Assembly (NCBI GenBank): GCA_041583495.1
Contig: JBFHFS010000048.1
Coordinates: 1 to 38,125 of the forward strand
Origin: JBFHFS01 sp041583495
GTDB taxonomy: Bacteria > Bacteroidota > Bacteroidia > Bacteroidales > Marinilabiliaceae
Direction of reading: 5' to 3'
Length of the DNA stretch: 38,125 bases
Below, one piece after another: positions 1-7,737 of this stretch. How positions within the stretch are numbered: the stretch's first letter is position 1; each line of letters starts with the position of its first letter. Position numbers and translations under genes: made by a program. Under the pieces are notes generated by a model. It was not told where the DNA came from. It ran no database searches and saw only the letters and a program-made list of their open reading frames with translations.

Positions 1-65
1 AGCTCAGTTGATAGAGCATCAGCCTTCCAAGCTGAGGGTCGCGAGTTTGAGTCTCGTTTCCCGCT
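1..65 (+). tRNA. tRNA-Gly (anticodon TCC), 5' end cut by window
   Basis: The window opens at tRNA position 9, so the first eight bases are missing. The D arm, the anticodon stem with loop CTTCCAA (anticodon TCC, positions 26-28 of the window), the T arm and the 3' acceptor strand TTCCCGC plus discriminator T are all present. No CCA is encoded: the discriminator is followed by CAAAA. The D loop has A at position 19 and the T loop has T at position 56. These replace the near-universal G19-C56 elbow pair with a compensating A-U pair. A gene of normal structure is most likely; a pseudogene is possible only because the 5' half of the acceptor stem cannot be seen. Confidence 0.93.
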
Positions 66-75
66 CAAAACTTCG

Positions 76-113
76 AAAATCTGCACGGTAATTTCCGTTG
101 CAGATTTTTTTTT
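76..113 (+). terminator. Rho-independent terminator after tRNA-Gly
   Basis: The arms AAATCTGCA-CGG and CCG-TTGCAGATTT form a 12-bp stem with one bulged base. They are separated by a short AT-rich loop and followed by a run of nine or more T. It lies 10 bases after the tRNA and before the next gene, so it would end the tRNA transcript. Confidence 0.85.
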
Positions 114-214
114 GCCCTAAAACTCGTGAAAGGCCACAATACCTGGACTTACGACAAAAATGAGAGCCCCTCACCTCCTAAGAATCAAATGTGTATACTG
201 CCACACAAATCCCT

Positions 215-222
215 TATATTTG
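215..222 (+). promoter_or_regulatory. Bacteroidota -7 box for the YciO-like gene
   Basis: TATATTTG matches the Bacteroidota TANNTTTG -7 consensus exactly and lies about 30 bases before the chosen ATG at 254. A clear TTTG -33 box is not visible; TGTG near 190 is the closest. The position argues against translation starting at the in-frame GTG at 191. Confidence 0.5.
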
Positions 223-253
223 CATTAGAATTATTCCACAAAAAGGAAGTGCC

Positions 254-871
254 ATGTTATTAAAGATCTATCCTGAAAATCCGAATCCCCGCGAGGTAGA
301 CAAGGTCGTAGAGATCCTTCGAAATGGAGGAATCGTGATTTACCCCACCGACACAGTGTATGGGTTGGGTTGCGACATAAACAACAGCAGAGCGGTAGAA
401 AAAATTGCCCGCCTAAAAGGAATCAACCCCAAAAAAAATAACTTCTCGTTTATTTGCCACGATTTAAGCCATCTGTCGGACTTCACCAAACCACTGGACA
501 GCAGGACATTCAAAATCCTAAAAAAGAATCTCCCAGGTCCTTTCACGTTTATTTTGCCTGCCAATAGCAACGTACCAAAACTCTTCAAAAACAACAAACG
601 AACCGTAGGGCTTCGAATACCCAACAACCCTATTATCCTGGAGATAGTGCGTCAACTGGGCAACCCGATTTTGAGCACTTCGGTGAAAGACGAAGATGAA
701 ATTTTAGAGTATACCACCGACCCCGACTTAATCCATGAAAAGTATAAAGACCTGGTTGACGTTGTGATAGATGGTGGGTTTGGCGACAATGAAGCCTCCA
801 CTATTGTGGACTGCACCAACGGATCCGAATTTGAGATCATCAGACAAGGAAAGGGTTTTGTAGAAAATTAA
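254..871 (+). CDS. YrdC/Sua5/YciO-family protein (threonylcarbamoyl-AMP synthase-like)
   Basis: This is a 205-residue cytosolic protein. Family members bind ATP, threonine and bicarbonate to make threonylcarbamoyl-AMP for the t6A modification of tRNA. The PTDTVYGLGCD motif at residues 31-41 is the family signature. KKNNFSFICHD at 60-70, GLRIPNNP and LSTSVKDED follow in the usual order. Length and layout are closer to YciO than to TsaC (for example STSV rather than TSAN), and YciO paralogues may not be the main t6A enzyme. I chose the ATG at 254, preceded by AAAAGGAAG, over an in-frame GTG at 191, because the -7 box lies between them and the extra residues do not look like the family. It stands alone and converges on trkA with 52 bases between. 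Confidence 0.9.
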   Translation: MLLKIYPENPNPREVDKVVEILRNGGIVIYPTDTVYGLGCDINNSRAVEKIARLKGINPKKNNFSFICHDLSHLSDFTKPLDSRTFKILKKNLPGPFTFILPANSNVPKLFKNNKRTVGLRIPNNPIILEIVRQLGNPILSTSVKDEDEILEYTTDPDLIHEKYKDLVDVVIDGGFGDNEASTIVDCTNGSEFEIIRQGKGFVEN

Positions 872-923
872 CAGGAACAACCCCGCCACGCATCTCAAGC
901 CCCGGTGAAAAGCAAGGATTTCG

Positions 924-2264
924 CTAGGCAAACATCTTCTCTACCTTTCTAATACCTGAAGGCAACACAAAGACCACCACCTTATCTTCTGCTTGGATTC
1001 TAGTGTCTCCATTGGCGATAATTACCTCATCCCCCCGGGTAATCCCACCAACATTCATGTCTTTGGGCAAATCCAGGTCCTTTAGAGTACCCCGGGTAAT
1101 CTTTGAACCAGGACGTGCAATCAGCTCCAATACTTCAGCATCGGTAGCCGTTAAGCATTTCACATGCGAAACACTGGCATTAATGGTATAGCGGTATATG
1201 TAGCTGGCGGCAATAAGCTTCTTATTGATGAGCGTTCCAATTCCAATATTCTCGGCCAAATCGATATAATCCATATTTTCAACCTCCGCCACAGTTTTCT
1301 TCACGCCCATCTTCTTGGCCAGCTGACAGGCCAAAATATTTACTTCCGAGTTACCGGTTACGGCTAAAAAGGCATCTGTCTTATGAATCCCTTCTTCTCT
1401 CAAAAGGTTCAAATGCCGCCCATCCCCGCTAATTACAAGGGTATGCTCTAAAAAGTCGGCCAACCGTATGCTTTTCTCCCTATTAATCTCGATCAATTTA
1501 ATCTTATACTGATACTCCAGTTCCTTGGCCACCTTTTTACCAATTCGACTTCCGCCCAAAATCATTAAATTCCGAATCTCAAACTGCTCTTTTCCAGCAT
1601 CCTTGAGCAATTGGTCAACACCTGAACGGGTGGTAATTACATAGGCCAGATCATTATCGAGAAGCCGGTCGTTTCCCCTGGGGATGATGGTCTTTCCGTC
1701 ACGATAAATGGCAACAGTATAATACTGATTTTGCGTATATAAGGCGGAGGCCTCTGAAAGGGAGAGATTAACGAGGGTGGCATTGCTGCGGATTTTCAAT
1801 GCCATAAGCAATAACTTTCCATCCGAAAACTCGAAAATCTGCCGTGCCCCTACTTGCTTAAGGGAAGCTATGATCTCCTTGGCACCAAGATGTTCGGGAT
1901 ATACCATCTCGTCAACACCCAACTGTTTAAAATACTCTTTGTTTCCGGGTTGCAGATATTCAAAATTATTGATCCTGGCGATTGTCATCTTTGCACCAAG
2001 CTTCTTGGCCAGCATGGCCGACAATATACTGACCTCCTCGTAAGGAGGCACCGCAATAAACAAATCACACGATCGCACCTGAGCCTCAATAAGATCCTCA
2101 ATACAAGTACCTGAGCCCACTTTGGTCATCAAATCAAAATGAGCATCGGCCTGCCTTAGTTTTCCCTCATCTTCATCCATCAAAATCACATCATGTTCGG
2201 CATCACAAAACAGTTTGGCTAGATGTGTTCCGACTTCCCCTGCTCCTGCGATTAATATTTTCAT
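924..2264 (-). CDS. trkA: Trk potassium uptake regulator TrkA
   Basis: This 446-residue protein is the cytosolic NAD(H)-binding subunit that gates a TrkH/KtrB-type potassium channel. It contains two TrkA-N/TrkA-C units. The first Rossmann fold has GAGEVG at 7-12 and an acidic residue ending the second strand near 30-32. The second has GGSRIG at 237-242 with a matching acidic end (LIEIN). RCK-C regulatory domains follow each, at about 140-225 and 365-446. Length and the duplicated architecture are typical of TrkA. The partner channel gene is not in the window, and the upstream neighbour comEC (124 bases away) is unrelated, so it may be transcribed alone or with a partner elsewhere. Confidence 0.95.
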   Translation of the reverse strand: MKILIAGAGEVGTHLAKLFCDAEHDVILMDEDEGKLRQADAHFDLMTKVGSGTCIEDLIEAQVRSCDLFIAVPPYEEVSILSAMLAKKLGAKMTIARINNFEYLQPGNKEYFKQLGVDEMVYPEHLGAKEIIASLKQVGARQIFEFSDGKLLLMALKIRSNATLVNLSLSEASALYTQNQYYTVAIYRDGKTIIPRGNDRLLDNDLAYVITTRSGVDQLLKDAGKEQFEIRNLMILGGSRIGKKVAKELEYQYKIKLIEINREKSIRLADFLEHTLVISGDGRHLNLLREEGIHKTDAFLAVTGNSEVNILACQLAKKMGVKKTVAEVENMDYIDLAENIGIGTLINKKLIAASYIYRYTINASVSHVKCLTATDAEVLELIARPGSKITRGTLKDLDLPKDMNVGGITRGDEVIIANGDTRIQAEDKVVVFVLPSGIRKVEKMFA

Positions 2265-2388
2265 CTTAGTATTTTTTTATTTTCTGGGGACAGATTCAAA
2301 TTCCTGCCCATCTTTTCAATTCGAGAACTCTTAACCCGTTTAAATTTGGGACAAATTAATAGATAATATTCGTAAAAAAAGAAACACT

Positions 2389-4476
2389 TTAAAATTGTTG
2401 TAAAAATGCACCTTCTTTAGCAACATCATAAACACGAATTCCTTTATTTTCCACAACCTTTTTCCATTTTGAAACCCACCACCCGGGACAGGATGATGAG
2501 ACTATCAGGTTGTTGCATTCCAACCGCAGCATCAGACTCGATATATCCCCTTCAACTTTGTCCAAAAGCACCACACCCTGAACCGGAAGTTGCTTTTTAA
2601 CCCTTATTTTATCGAGATCCAGTGCACGCAGTCCCAGGAAGCAACCATTTTTCGCTGGGAAAAGAAACAACAAACTATCCATCGATTGCTGAAAGGGAGA
2701 AGTTGACGCCCCAAAAGATTGAAGAGACCATGCATTTTTGGTAAAAAACCCATCGGCAATAAAACTTCGTTTTCTGGGAGTGACTTCCCTGGAACACCAA
2801 AGATAACCCTGACCCGAAAAAACACTGCCAATTATATTGTCTTTACCAGCATCGAATACTACAAAAGAGTTACTCTTTGCTTTAATGAGATATTGGACAT
2901 TAAACATCAACAAAATGCCCGCCATCGAAACAAATGCCACCTTAATTAAATGCCTGTATTTAAACTCAATATATAACAAAACCGACCCCAGAAACAGATA
3001 AAAGGAAAGCATCATAGGCCATGAAATCCAAAGATTTTCCTGATATGCCCCCGGGAGGGTATCCAGCCATAGAACCACTTCATTCATAAACTCCAGCATT
3101 TCGTTCAATGGAGCTGCCCAAAACTGAGACAAAAAGTCAACCCCGGAAGAAACAAGCAAAAAAACCGACATAACTATGATGGGAGCTACTAAAGGTAGGA
3201 CCAAAACATTGGCAAAAAGAAAATAAACAGGGAAAGCCTTAAAAAGTGCAACAGACAGAGGGAAGGTGGCTATTTGAGCGGCCAACGACATGGCCATCAG
3301 GTTCCACAACCATCGGAAAAATACGGGTACCCCAATGGCCCACCGACTCAACAACGGATAGAGGGAAACAATCCCTGCAACTGCCAGATGACTTAACCAA
3401 AAACCCACCTGAAAAAGAGCCAACGGACTAACAGAAAGAATTACAAACGCCGAAGCGCCCAATAAATTGAAGATATTGGTTTGCCGGTTAACAAAACGAC
3501 CAATTTGCAGGATGGAGAACATAACAACGGCCCTAAACACGGAAGGGGCTCCTCCGGTTAGAAGTGCAAAAAACCACAATCCACCTACAATTAACAACAG
3601 TTTAATCCAGCTTCGGGAGGAAAATAAAAAAGAGAACACTGAATTAAGAATCAGAAAAATAATCCCCACATGCAAGCCCGACACAGCCAGAATGTGAACC
3701 GCCCCTGATCTTACAAATCGATCTTTTAACTCGGGGCCAAGCTCCTCACGAATGCCCAGAGTTAGGGCAAGCAGCACATTTAGCTCATCGCCCTCGATCC
3801 CACTGGAGGAATAAATATCCTGCACCTTATGGCGTATAGACTCCAACACGCCGTTAATCCCAACGCTCTCCCCCCTGCCTTTGAGTTTTATCGCTGACCA
3901 GTCCACAAAAGAACTCCCGGCTATGCCGTTGCGAAACAGATACCGACCATAATTAAACGCATCAGGATTGGTGGGCCCTTCGGGGCCCTTAATCACCGTA
4001 CTAAACAACAAGGTATCACCAGGAAGTATGAACGTCAGGCCCAGACTGTCAGGGGGCCTGGTAATTATCTGCCACAGATCCCCTGCCTTAAAGGGGAGGG
4101 GCACTTCTGCAAAAATGCTCACCGGGCAAACGGTCAATTTCTGATAACCTCCGGTGGTACATTCACTCTTTTTTACCACCCCCTCGGCATTGACCTTTAC
4201 TGGCCCCGAAAGCAATGAAGGAAAGGCATTCACAGCCAAAACCATCCCCATCGAAAACAAAAACAGGAAGGCCACCACCCCAACACCCCATCTTAGTCTA
4301 TACAATGAATGGAACCTGAGCACCACAATAACCAAAAGCAAAAAGAAAAAGAGACAGAAAAACAGAGGGAATCCCCATGCTATAAGGCCACAAAAATCGG
4401 CACACCAAATGCCCAAACCAAGCGGAACAACCAGCCTGACAAAAGGAATGTAACGGAGATACCGCGCCTGATACAT
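2389..4476 (-). CDS. comEC: ComEC/Rec2 family DNA-uptake channel protein
   Basis: This 695-residue polytopic inner-membrane protein belongs to the family that moves single-stranded DNA into the cytoplasm during natural transformation. The first 80 residues form several hydrophobic helices. A soluble OB-like region spans about 95-200 and includes the family motif NPDAFNYGRYLFRNGI at 170-185. The competence core starts near 230 with the signature HILAVSGLHVG at 261-271, followed by many transmembrane segments up to about 520. The last 170 residues replace the metallo-beta-lactamase domain of longer homologues: FDAGK is present but no HxHxDH metal motif is seen. This is the usual short Bacteroidota form. 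It is 76 bases downstream of the sugar transferase, so read-through from the polysaccharide locus is possible. Confidence 0.92.
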   Translation of the reverse strand: MYQARYLRYIPFVRLVVPLGLGIWCADFCGLIAWGFPLFFCLFFFLLLVIVVLRFHSLYRLRWGVGVVAFLFLFSMGMVLAVNAFPSLLSGPVKVNAEGVVKKSECTTGGYQKLTVCPVSIFAEVPLPFKAGDLWQIITRPPDSLGLTFILPGDTLLFSTVIKGPEGPTNPDAFNYGRYLFRNGIAGSSFVDWSAIKLKGRGESVGINGVLESIRHKVQDIYSSSGIEGDELNVLLALTLGIREELGPELKDRFVRSGAVHILAVSGLHVGIIFLILNSVFSFLFSSRSWIKLLLIVGGLWFFALLTGGAPSVFRAVVMFSILQIGRFVNRQTNIFNLLGASAFVILSVSPLALFQVGFWLSHLAVAGIVSLYPLLSRWAIGVPVFFRWLWNLMAMSLAAQIATFPLSVALFKAFPVYFLFANVLVLPLVAPIIVMSVFLLVSSGVDFLSQFWAAPLNEMLEFMNEVVLWLDTLPGAYQENLWISWPMMLSFYLFLGSVLLYIEFKYRHLIKVAFVSMAGILLMFNVQYLIKAKSNSFVVFDAGKDNIIGSVFSGQGYLWCSREVTPRKRSFIADGFFTKNAWSLQSFGASTSPFQQSMDSLLFLFPAKNGCFLGLRALDLDKIRVKKQLPVQGVVLLDKVEGDISSLMLRLECNNLIVSSSCPGWWVSKWKKVVENKGIRVYDVAKEGAFLQQF

Positions 4477-4499
4477 AAGGCTTCACATCGGAATGATCA

Positions 4500-4517
4500 C
4501 TAAATTAATAAATTTAG
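4500..4517. repeat. Short AT-rich inverted repeat upstream of comEC
   Basis: CTAAATT and AATTTAG form 7-bp arms separated by four bases, in the 76-base gap between comEC and the sugar transferase. It could be an operator or a weak intercistronic hairpin. No T run follows on the minus strand, so it is not a standard terminator. Confidence 0.4.
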
Positions 4518-4552
4518 CAAAAAGGAATAACAGGTGCAAAGTTATAGGAGGG

Positions 4553-5686
4553 TCAGGAGCTTTTAATTTTCCCCAGAAGAATATTAGAAACCGCCATAAA
4601 AAAATACTTGAAGTCGGTGAAGATGGGTCTTTTCAACTTTTCGGCCAGATAAATGCGTTCAGCTTCGATATTTCCCTCCGCGTCGGGCATGAGCAATGCC
4701 ACATAGGGCGGAATACACCCCGGCTTAAACCGAATGCGCAATTTTTGAAGATCTTCGGGTAACTCCTTGAACCGCGTTTCACTCAGAGGTCTTACCCCAA
4801 CGATATTCATCTCTCCTTTGAGCACATTAAACAATTGGGGAATTTCATCGATCCAGTATTTACGATAAAAACGGCCCCATGTCGCCACTCTAAAGTCATC
4901 CTTGGGTTTGCCTGTTTTATTGTAACCATTTAACCGGGTGACATATTCCTGCAAATACTCCGAATAGGGGTGCATGGTTCTAAGTTTATAGACCTTGAGT
5001 ATTTTCCCGTAACGGCCCACCCGATTCATGCCAAATAAGGGGCCAAAACTGGCATCTCGGCCACAGTCGGGTTCTCCGGTTTTAATAACTGAGAAGTAGA
5101 GAAGCCCATCAATCTCTTTATATTCGATTATTTCAAAACCACAACACACCAGTCGACCCAGAGTTTCCGCCATGGTAAGCCAATGGAACCTGCCTTTTGT
5201 CAGTCGAAAATAGAGTTTTTTCAAATAACTAATTTTAGGCATTACCCGATGAAACAGAAAAACCAAAAGCCAATAAATCCGAAATAAAACAGGACCTAAC
5301 ACTTTCTTCTTTTTATCCCTTATATTCCTGACCGATTCCACGCAGCCAATAAAAATGCCTGCATCAGGCAGACAATGATTTAATTCCTCCAGAAAACTAT
5401 TAATGTGCCTCACTTCATTCAAGCGACGCACATTAACCACCGAACGGGTACCCTGTCCAATGCGCTTTTCAAGTTCAAGGGCGTCTTTGGTATCAACAAC
5501 ACAAACATTATTTCTTTCGGGGATGAGATGATCGACCAAAAAATGGTACACATCAATACTGATCTCCTTTAAAAGAGCATCCTTTTCTCTGTCATGTTCC
5601 GGAAAAGAAATCGAAGGCTTTTGGACCAACCTTCTTCTCTCCAAAACATTACCCCCTGCATATTGATAAGTAGTTAGTAAATTCAT
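4553..5686 (-). CDS. Initiating sugar transferase (polyprenyl-phosphate sugar-1-phosphate transferase) with unusual N-terminus
   Basis: The C-terminal part (about 213-377) is the bacterial sugar transferase domain that moves a sugar-1-phosphate onto undecaprenyl phosphate and starts repeat-unit assembly. Supporting motifs are GPLFGMNRVGRYGKILKVYK, LRTM at 235-238, the catalytic Asp-Glu pair in YWIDEIPQLFN (D280, E281), LKGEMNIVG and RPLSE. The usual N-terminal membrane helix that directly precedes this domain is absent. Residues 40-205 instead resemble the second half of a class I methyltransferase-like fold (LPDAGIFIG, then LVCCGFEIIEYKEIDGLLYF), with one hydrophobic stretch near 135-150. 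I start at the ATG at 5686; a GTG nine codons upstream (5713) is in frame. It is the last gene of the locus in the reading direction. Confidence 0.88.
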   Translation of the reverse strand: MNLLTTYQYAGGNVLERRRLVQKPSISFPEHDREKDALLKEISIDVYHFLVDHLIPERNNVCVVDTKDALELEKRIGQGTRSVVNVRRLNEVRHINSFLEELNHCLPDAGIFIGCVESVRNIRDKKKKVLGPVLFRIYWLLVFLFHRVMPKISYLKKLYFRLTKGRFHWLTMAETLGRLVCCGFEIIEYKEIDGLLYFSVIKTGEPDCGRDASFGPLFGMNRVGRYGKILKVYKLRTMHPYSEYLQEYVTRLNGYNKTGKPKDDFRVATWGRFYRKYWIDEIPQLFNVLKGEMNIVGVRPLSETRFKELPEDLQKLRIRFKPGCIPPYVALLMPDAEGNIEAERIYLAEKLKRPIFTDFKYFFMAVSNILLGKIKSS

Positions 5687-5717
5687 AGGAGTTAACGTTA
5701 ATTCCCTCAACACAATT

Positions 5718-5756
5718 ATTCAGTCAAAAAAAGAGGTCCTCTTTAAAGGACTGAAT
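5718..5756. other. Long perfect-armed hairpin upstream of the sugar transferase
   Basis: The outer arms ATTCAGTC (5718-5725) and GACTGAAT (5749-5756) are perfect inverted repeats. An inner palindrome AAAGAGG-T-CCTCTTT sits at 5730-5744. On the minus strand the inner arm runs into seven T, so it could end transcripts from the acyl-ligase operon before the sugar transferase. It could also be a protein-binding site or an RNA structure in the sugar-transferase leader. Confidence 0.55.
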
Positions 5757-5832
5757 CTGCTACCTTGTCCTGATGGGCCCATATCTATCTGTAAAATTCG
5801 GATCTCGGAAACACAAAAACCGGTTGTGTTAT

Positions 5833-6015
5833 TCACCGCGCTAATGATTCATACATATGGCCATCTTCATGCAAGTTACAACCATAACAGGTAATAGGCC
5901 ATTTTGTTTTTAACAAAACATCGGAACAAAAAGTCTCTCCAAATCGGCTGCAACAACCTTTACCAATTAATAAACGCCCTTGACAAACAAAAAAAACATG
6001 TTTGTCAAAAAACAT
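5833..6015 (-). CDS. Possible small Cys-rich protein (60 aa), unrecognised
   Basis: I do not recognise this ORF. It starts with an ATG that overlaps the TAA of the preceding tiny ORF (TAATG), a common sign of translational coupling. Its 60 residues contain six Cys, including GCCSRFGETFCSD and the ITCYGC motif near the C-terminus. The stretch sits between the acyl ligase stop and the sugar transferase, on the same strand. The codons are AT-rich at third positions compared with neighbours, so it may be spurious or a decayed gene. Adding one base to an A6 tract in the upstream ORF would fuse the two into one protein of about 103 residues. Confidence 0.3.
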   Translation of the reverse strand: MFFDKHVFFVCQGRLLIGKGCCSRFGETFCSDVLLKTKWPITCYGCNLHEDGHMYESLAR

Positions 6016-6146
6016 TACAACCCAAACAATCCTTCCTTTTTTGAGAAACCGATGCAATCCTTTGACGAAGAACAAGCTTTATTTTCCAAACAAGTCTGCG
6101 GGTCTATGATGGCAAACCGGCCCAAATCTGGAAACCCCTTAATCAT
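6015..6146 (-). CDS. Possible tiny ORF (43 aa) coupled to the next, unrecognised
   Basis: The ATG at 6146 lies 16 bases after the acyl ligase stop, which is normal operon spacing. The ORF has three Cys in a CLENKACSSSKDC pattern and ends at a TAA that overlaps the next ATG by one base. An A6 run just before its end makes it a candidate for a frameshift, either true or from sequencing. No function can be given, and it may be non-coding. Confidence 0.27.
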   Translation of the reverse strand: MIKGFPDLGRFAIIDPQTCLENKACSSSKDCIGFSKKEGLFGL

Positions 6147-6162
6147 TTCAGCCGAAAGCAGG

Positions 6163-7623
6163 TTAAATCTTCCCCTTAATCTTTTTTCCTGTGGAACTGA
6201 CTTGAATATGGTCTTGAAACACCACTTCTGCCGGTACTTTAAAGGAAGCGAGTCTTGCAGCGCAGGCTGCCCGCACCTGGTCGACCGACATATCAAAACC
6301 ATTGCCTTTCACCACAACAGCCCGAATGGCCTCTCCCAGCACCGGATGAGCCATGCTCTCCACCGTACAATCAATCACTCCGGGAAGGGCCACGATCACC
6401 CCCTCAATCTCCTTAGGACTGATTCGCTTACCGCCGGCTTTTATCATCTCTTTTTTACGGGCCGTCAAATAAATGAACCCGTCATTGTCTACCGTACCCA
6501 AATCCCCCGTATGCAACCAATCCTCTCTCAGTGCCTCCTGAGTCGCCTTGGGGTCTTTAAAATAACCAATCATAACATTTTTTCCCCGGGCAATAATCTC
6601 GCCCGTATCCCCTGGTTTTACAGGTTTTCCGTGTTGGTCAACCACCTTCAGGTCCACTTCAGGGATGCCTTTACCAATAGACCCTAATTTATCGGCCAAT
6701 CGCGGTGGTGGCAGATAAGACAACCTGGCAGTGGCCTCGGTTTGTCCGTACATCACAAAGAAATGAACCTGCGGAAACAATTCGATAAACTCTGAAATAA
6801 AGGCATTATGCAGTTTCCCACCTGCCTGAGTCACATATCTAAGGCAGGGGAAGGTTCCCTTCCTAAAGGAGTCGGATTTTCGCAACAACACCTGAAAATG
6901 GCTGGGTACCCCGGCAAAGCCGGTACAATCATACTTTTGAAGGTCCCGAATAACACTCCCCAGAAACATAAAACTGTTGTTAAGCACCAGGGTTCCTCCT
7001 ACCCGCAAATGAGTGTGCAACAACGACAGCCCGTAACAATAGAAAAATGGCAGTACCACCAGCATGGTATCGTTCTGGCTTAAGTGCAGGTAATCGAGTA
7101 TAGAAGAGGTATTTGCGACTAAATTACCATGAGTAATCATAACCCCTTTGGGAATTGCTGTAGAACCGGAAGTAAAGATAAGCTGAGCAACCTTATTTTC
7201 ATGAAAATGGGGACCCGGCAAATAGCCCATTTCGGAAGGGCCAACAGTCAAATCACAGATCCCGTTTTCATCGGCACCGGGCAATTCGTCGCCCAGCTTT
7301 TTAGCTGCTGAAGAATGAATAAAGGCGAAAGAAGCGTTGGTTTTTTCACGGATATAAGAGAAATTAACGGGTTCGATATCCGGATTAAGCGGCACGCACA
7401 CATTTCCTGACTTCATGATGGCCAGGTAGGCGGTGACAAAAAACTCATTATTGGGGGAAACCAGAATGATCACAGAATCCTCCTCAAAGCGATCGCTTAG
7501 CCAGGAGGAAAGATCAGACACCTTTTGCGCCATCTCCCGATACGAGCATCTCTCTTTAGCAGACACAAGCAAATCTTTGTCCAATTGACTGCTATTCTCA
7601 AAGAAGTAATCCACACAATTCAT
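6163..7623 (-). CDS. Acyl-AMP ligase (class I adenylate-forming enzyme)
   Basis: This 486-residue cytosolic enzyme activates a carboxylic acid with ATP to an acyl adenylate and passes it to a thiol (CoA or a carrier protein). The ATP loop LIFTSGSTAIPKGV is at about 148-161. YGQTEATAR, HTGDLG and the hinge region KKEMIKAGGKRISPKEIE follow in order. The C-terminal catalytic Lys lies in STGKKIKGK. I start at the ATG at 7623, because MNCVDYFFEN matches typical family N-termini; a GTG nine codons upstream (7650) is in frame. An acyl carrier protein gene three genes upstream in the same run is the likely acceptor. Homologues occur in exopolysaccharide loci associated with exosortases, but the acid it activates cannot be read from sequence. 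Confidence 0.88.
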   Translation of the reverse strand: MNCVDYFFENSSQLDKDLLVSAKERCSYREMAQKVSDLSSWLSDRFEEDSVIILVSPNNEFFVTAYLAIMKSGNVCVPLNPDIEPVNFSYIREKTNASFAFIHSSAAKKLGDELPGADENGICDLTVGPSEMGYLPGPHFHENKVAQLIFTSGSTAIPKGVMITHGNLVANTSSILDYLHLSQNDTMLVVLPFFYCYGLSLLHTHLRVGGTLVLNNSFMFLGSVIRDLQKYDCTGFAGVPSHFQVLLRKSDSFRKGTFPCLRYVTQAGGKLHNAFISEFIELFPQVHFFVMYGQTEATARLSYLPPPRLADKLGSIGKGIPEVDLKVVDQHGKPVKPGDTGEIIARGKNVMIGYFKDPKATQEALREDWLHTGDLGTVDNDGFIYLTARKKEMIKAGGKRISPKEIEGVIVALPGVIDCTVESMAHPVLGEAIRAVVVKGNGFDMSVDQVRAACAARLASFKVPAEVVFQDHIQVSSTGKKIKGKI

Positions 7624-7737
7624 GAGAAAATTATTTAGGGGTTCTTGCACTGGCTCATGCTCAGGACTTACCCGGCATTTGCGATAGTTAAGGGGTCCAC
7701 ACTCATCTATGGTTGATTATTCATCTACCCCCAGGGC

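Noticed and set aside
191..253. Extended N-terminus of the YciO-like protein from GTG at 191
   Set aside because: The segment contains the likely -7 promoter box, and the extra 21 residues do not fit the family.
4154..4453. Plus-strand frame of 99 codons over the comEC 5' end
   Set aside because: It is Lys/Thr/Pro-rich because it mirrors hydrophobic codons of comEC, with no independent support.
5980..6687. Long plus-strand frame of 235 codons opposite the acyl-AMP ligase 3' end
   Set aside because: It is antisense to conserved ligase motifs, has no recognisable domain, and runs from the gap into a strongly supported gene.
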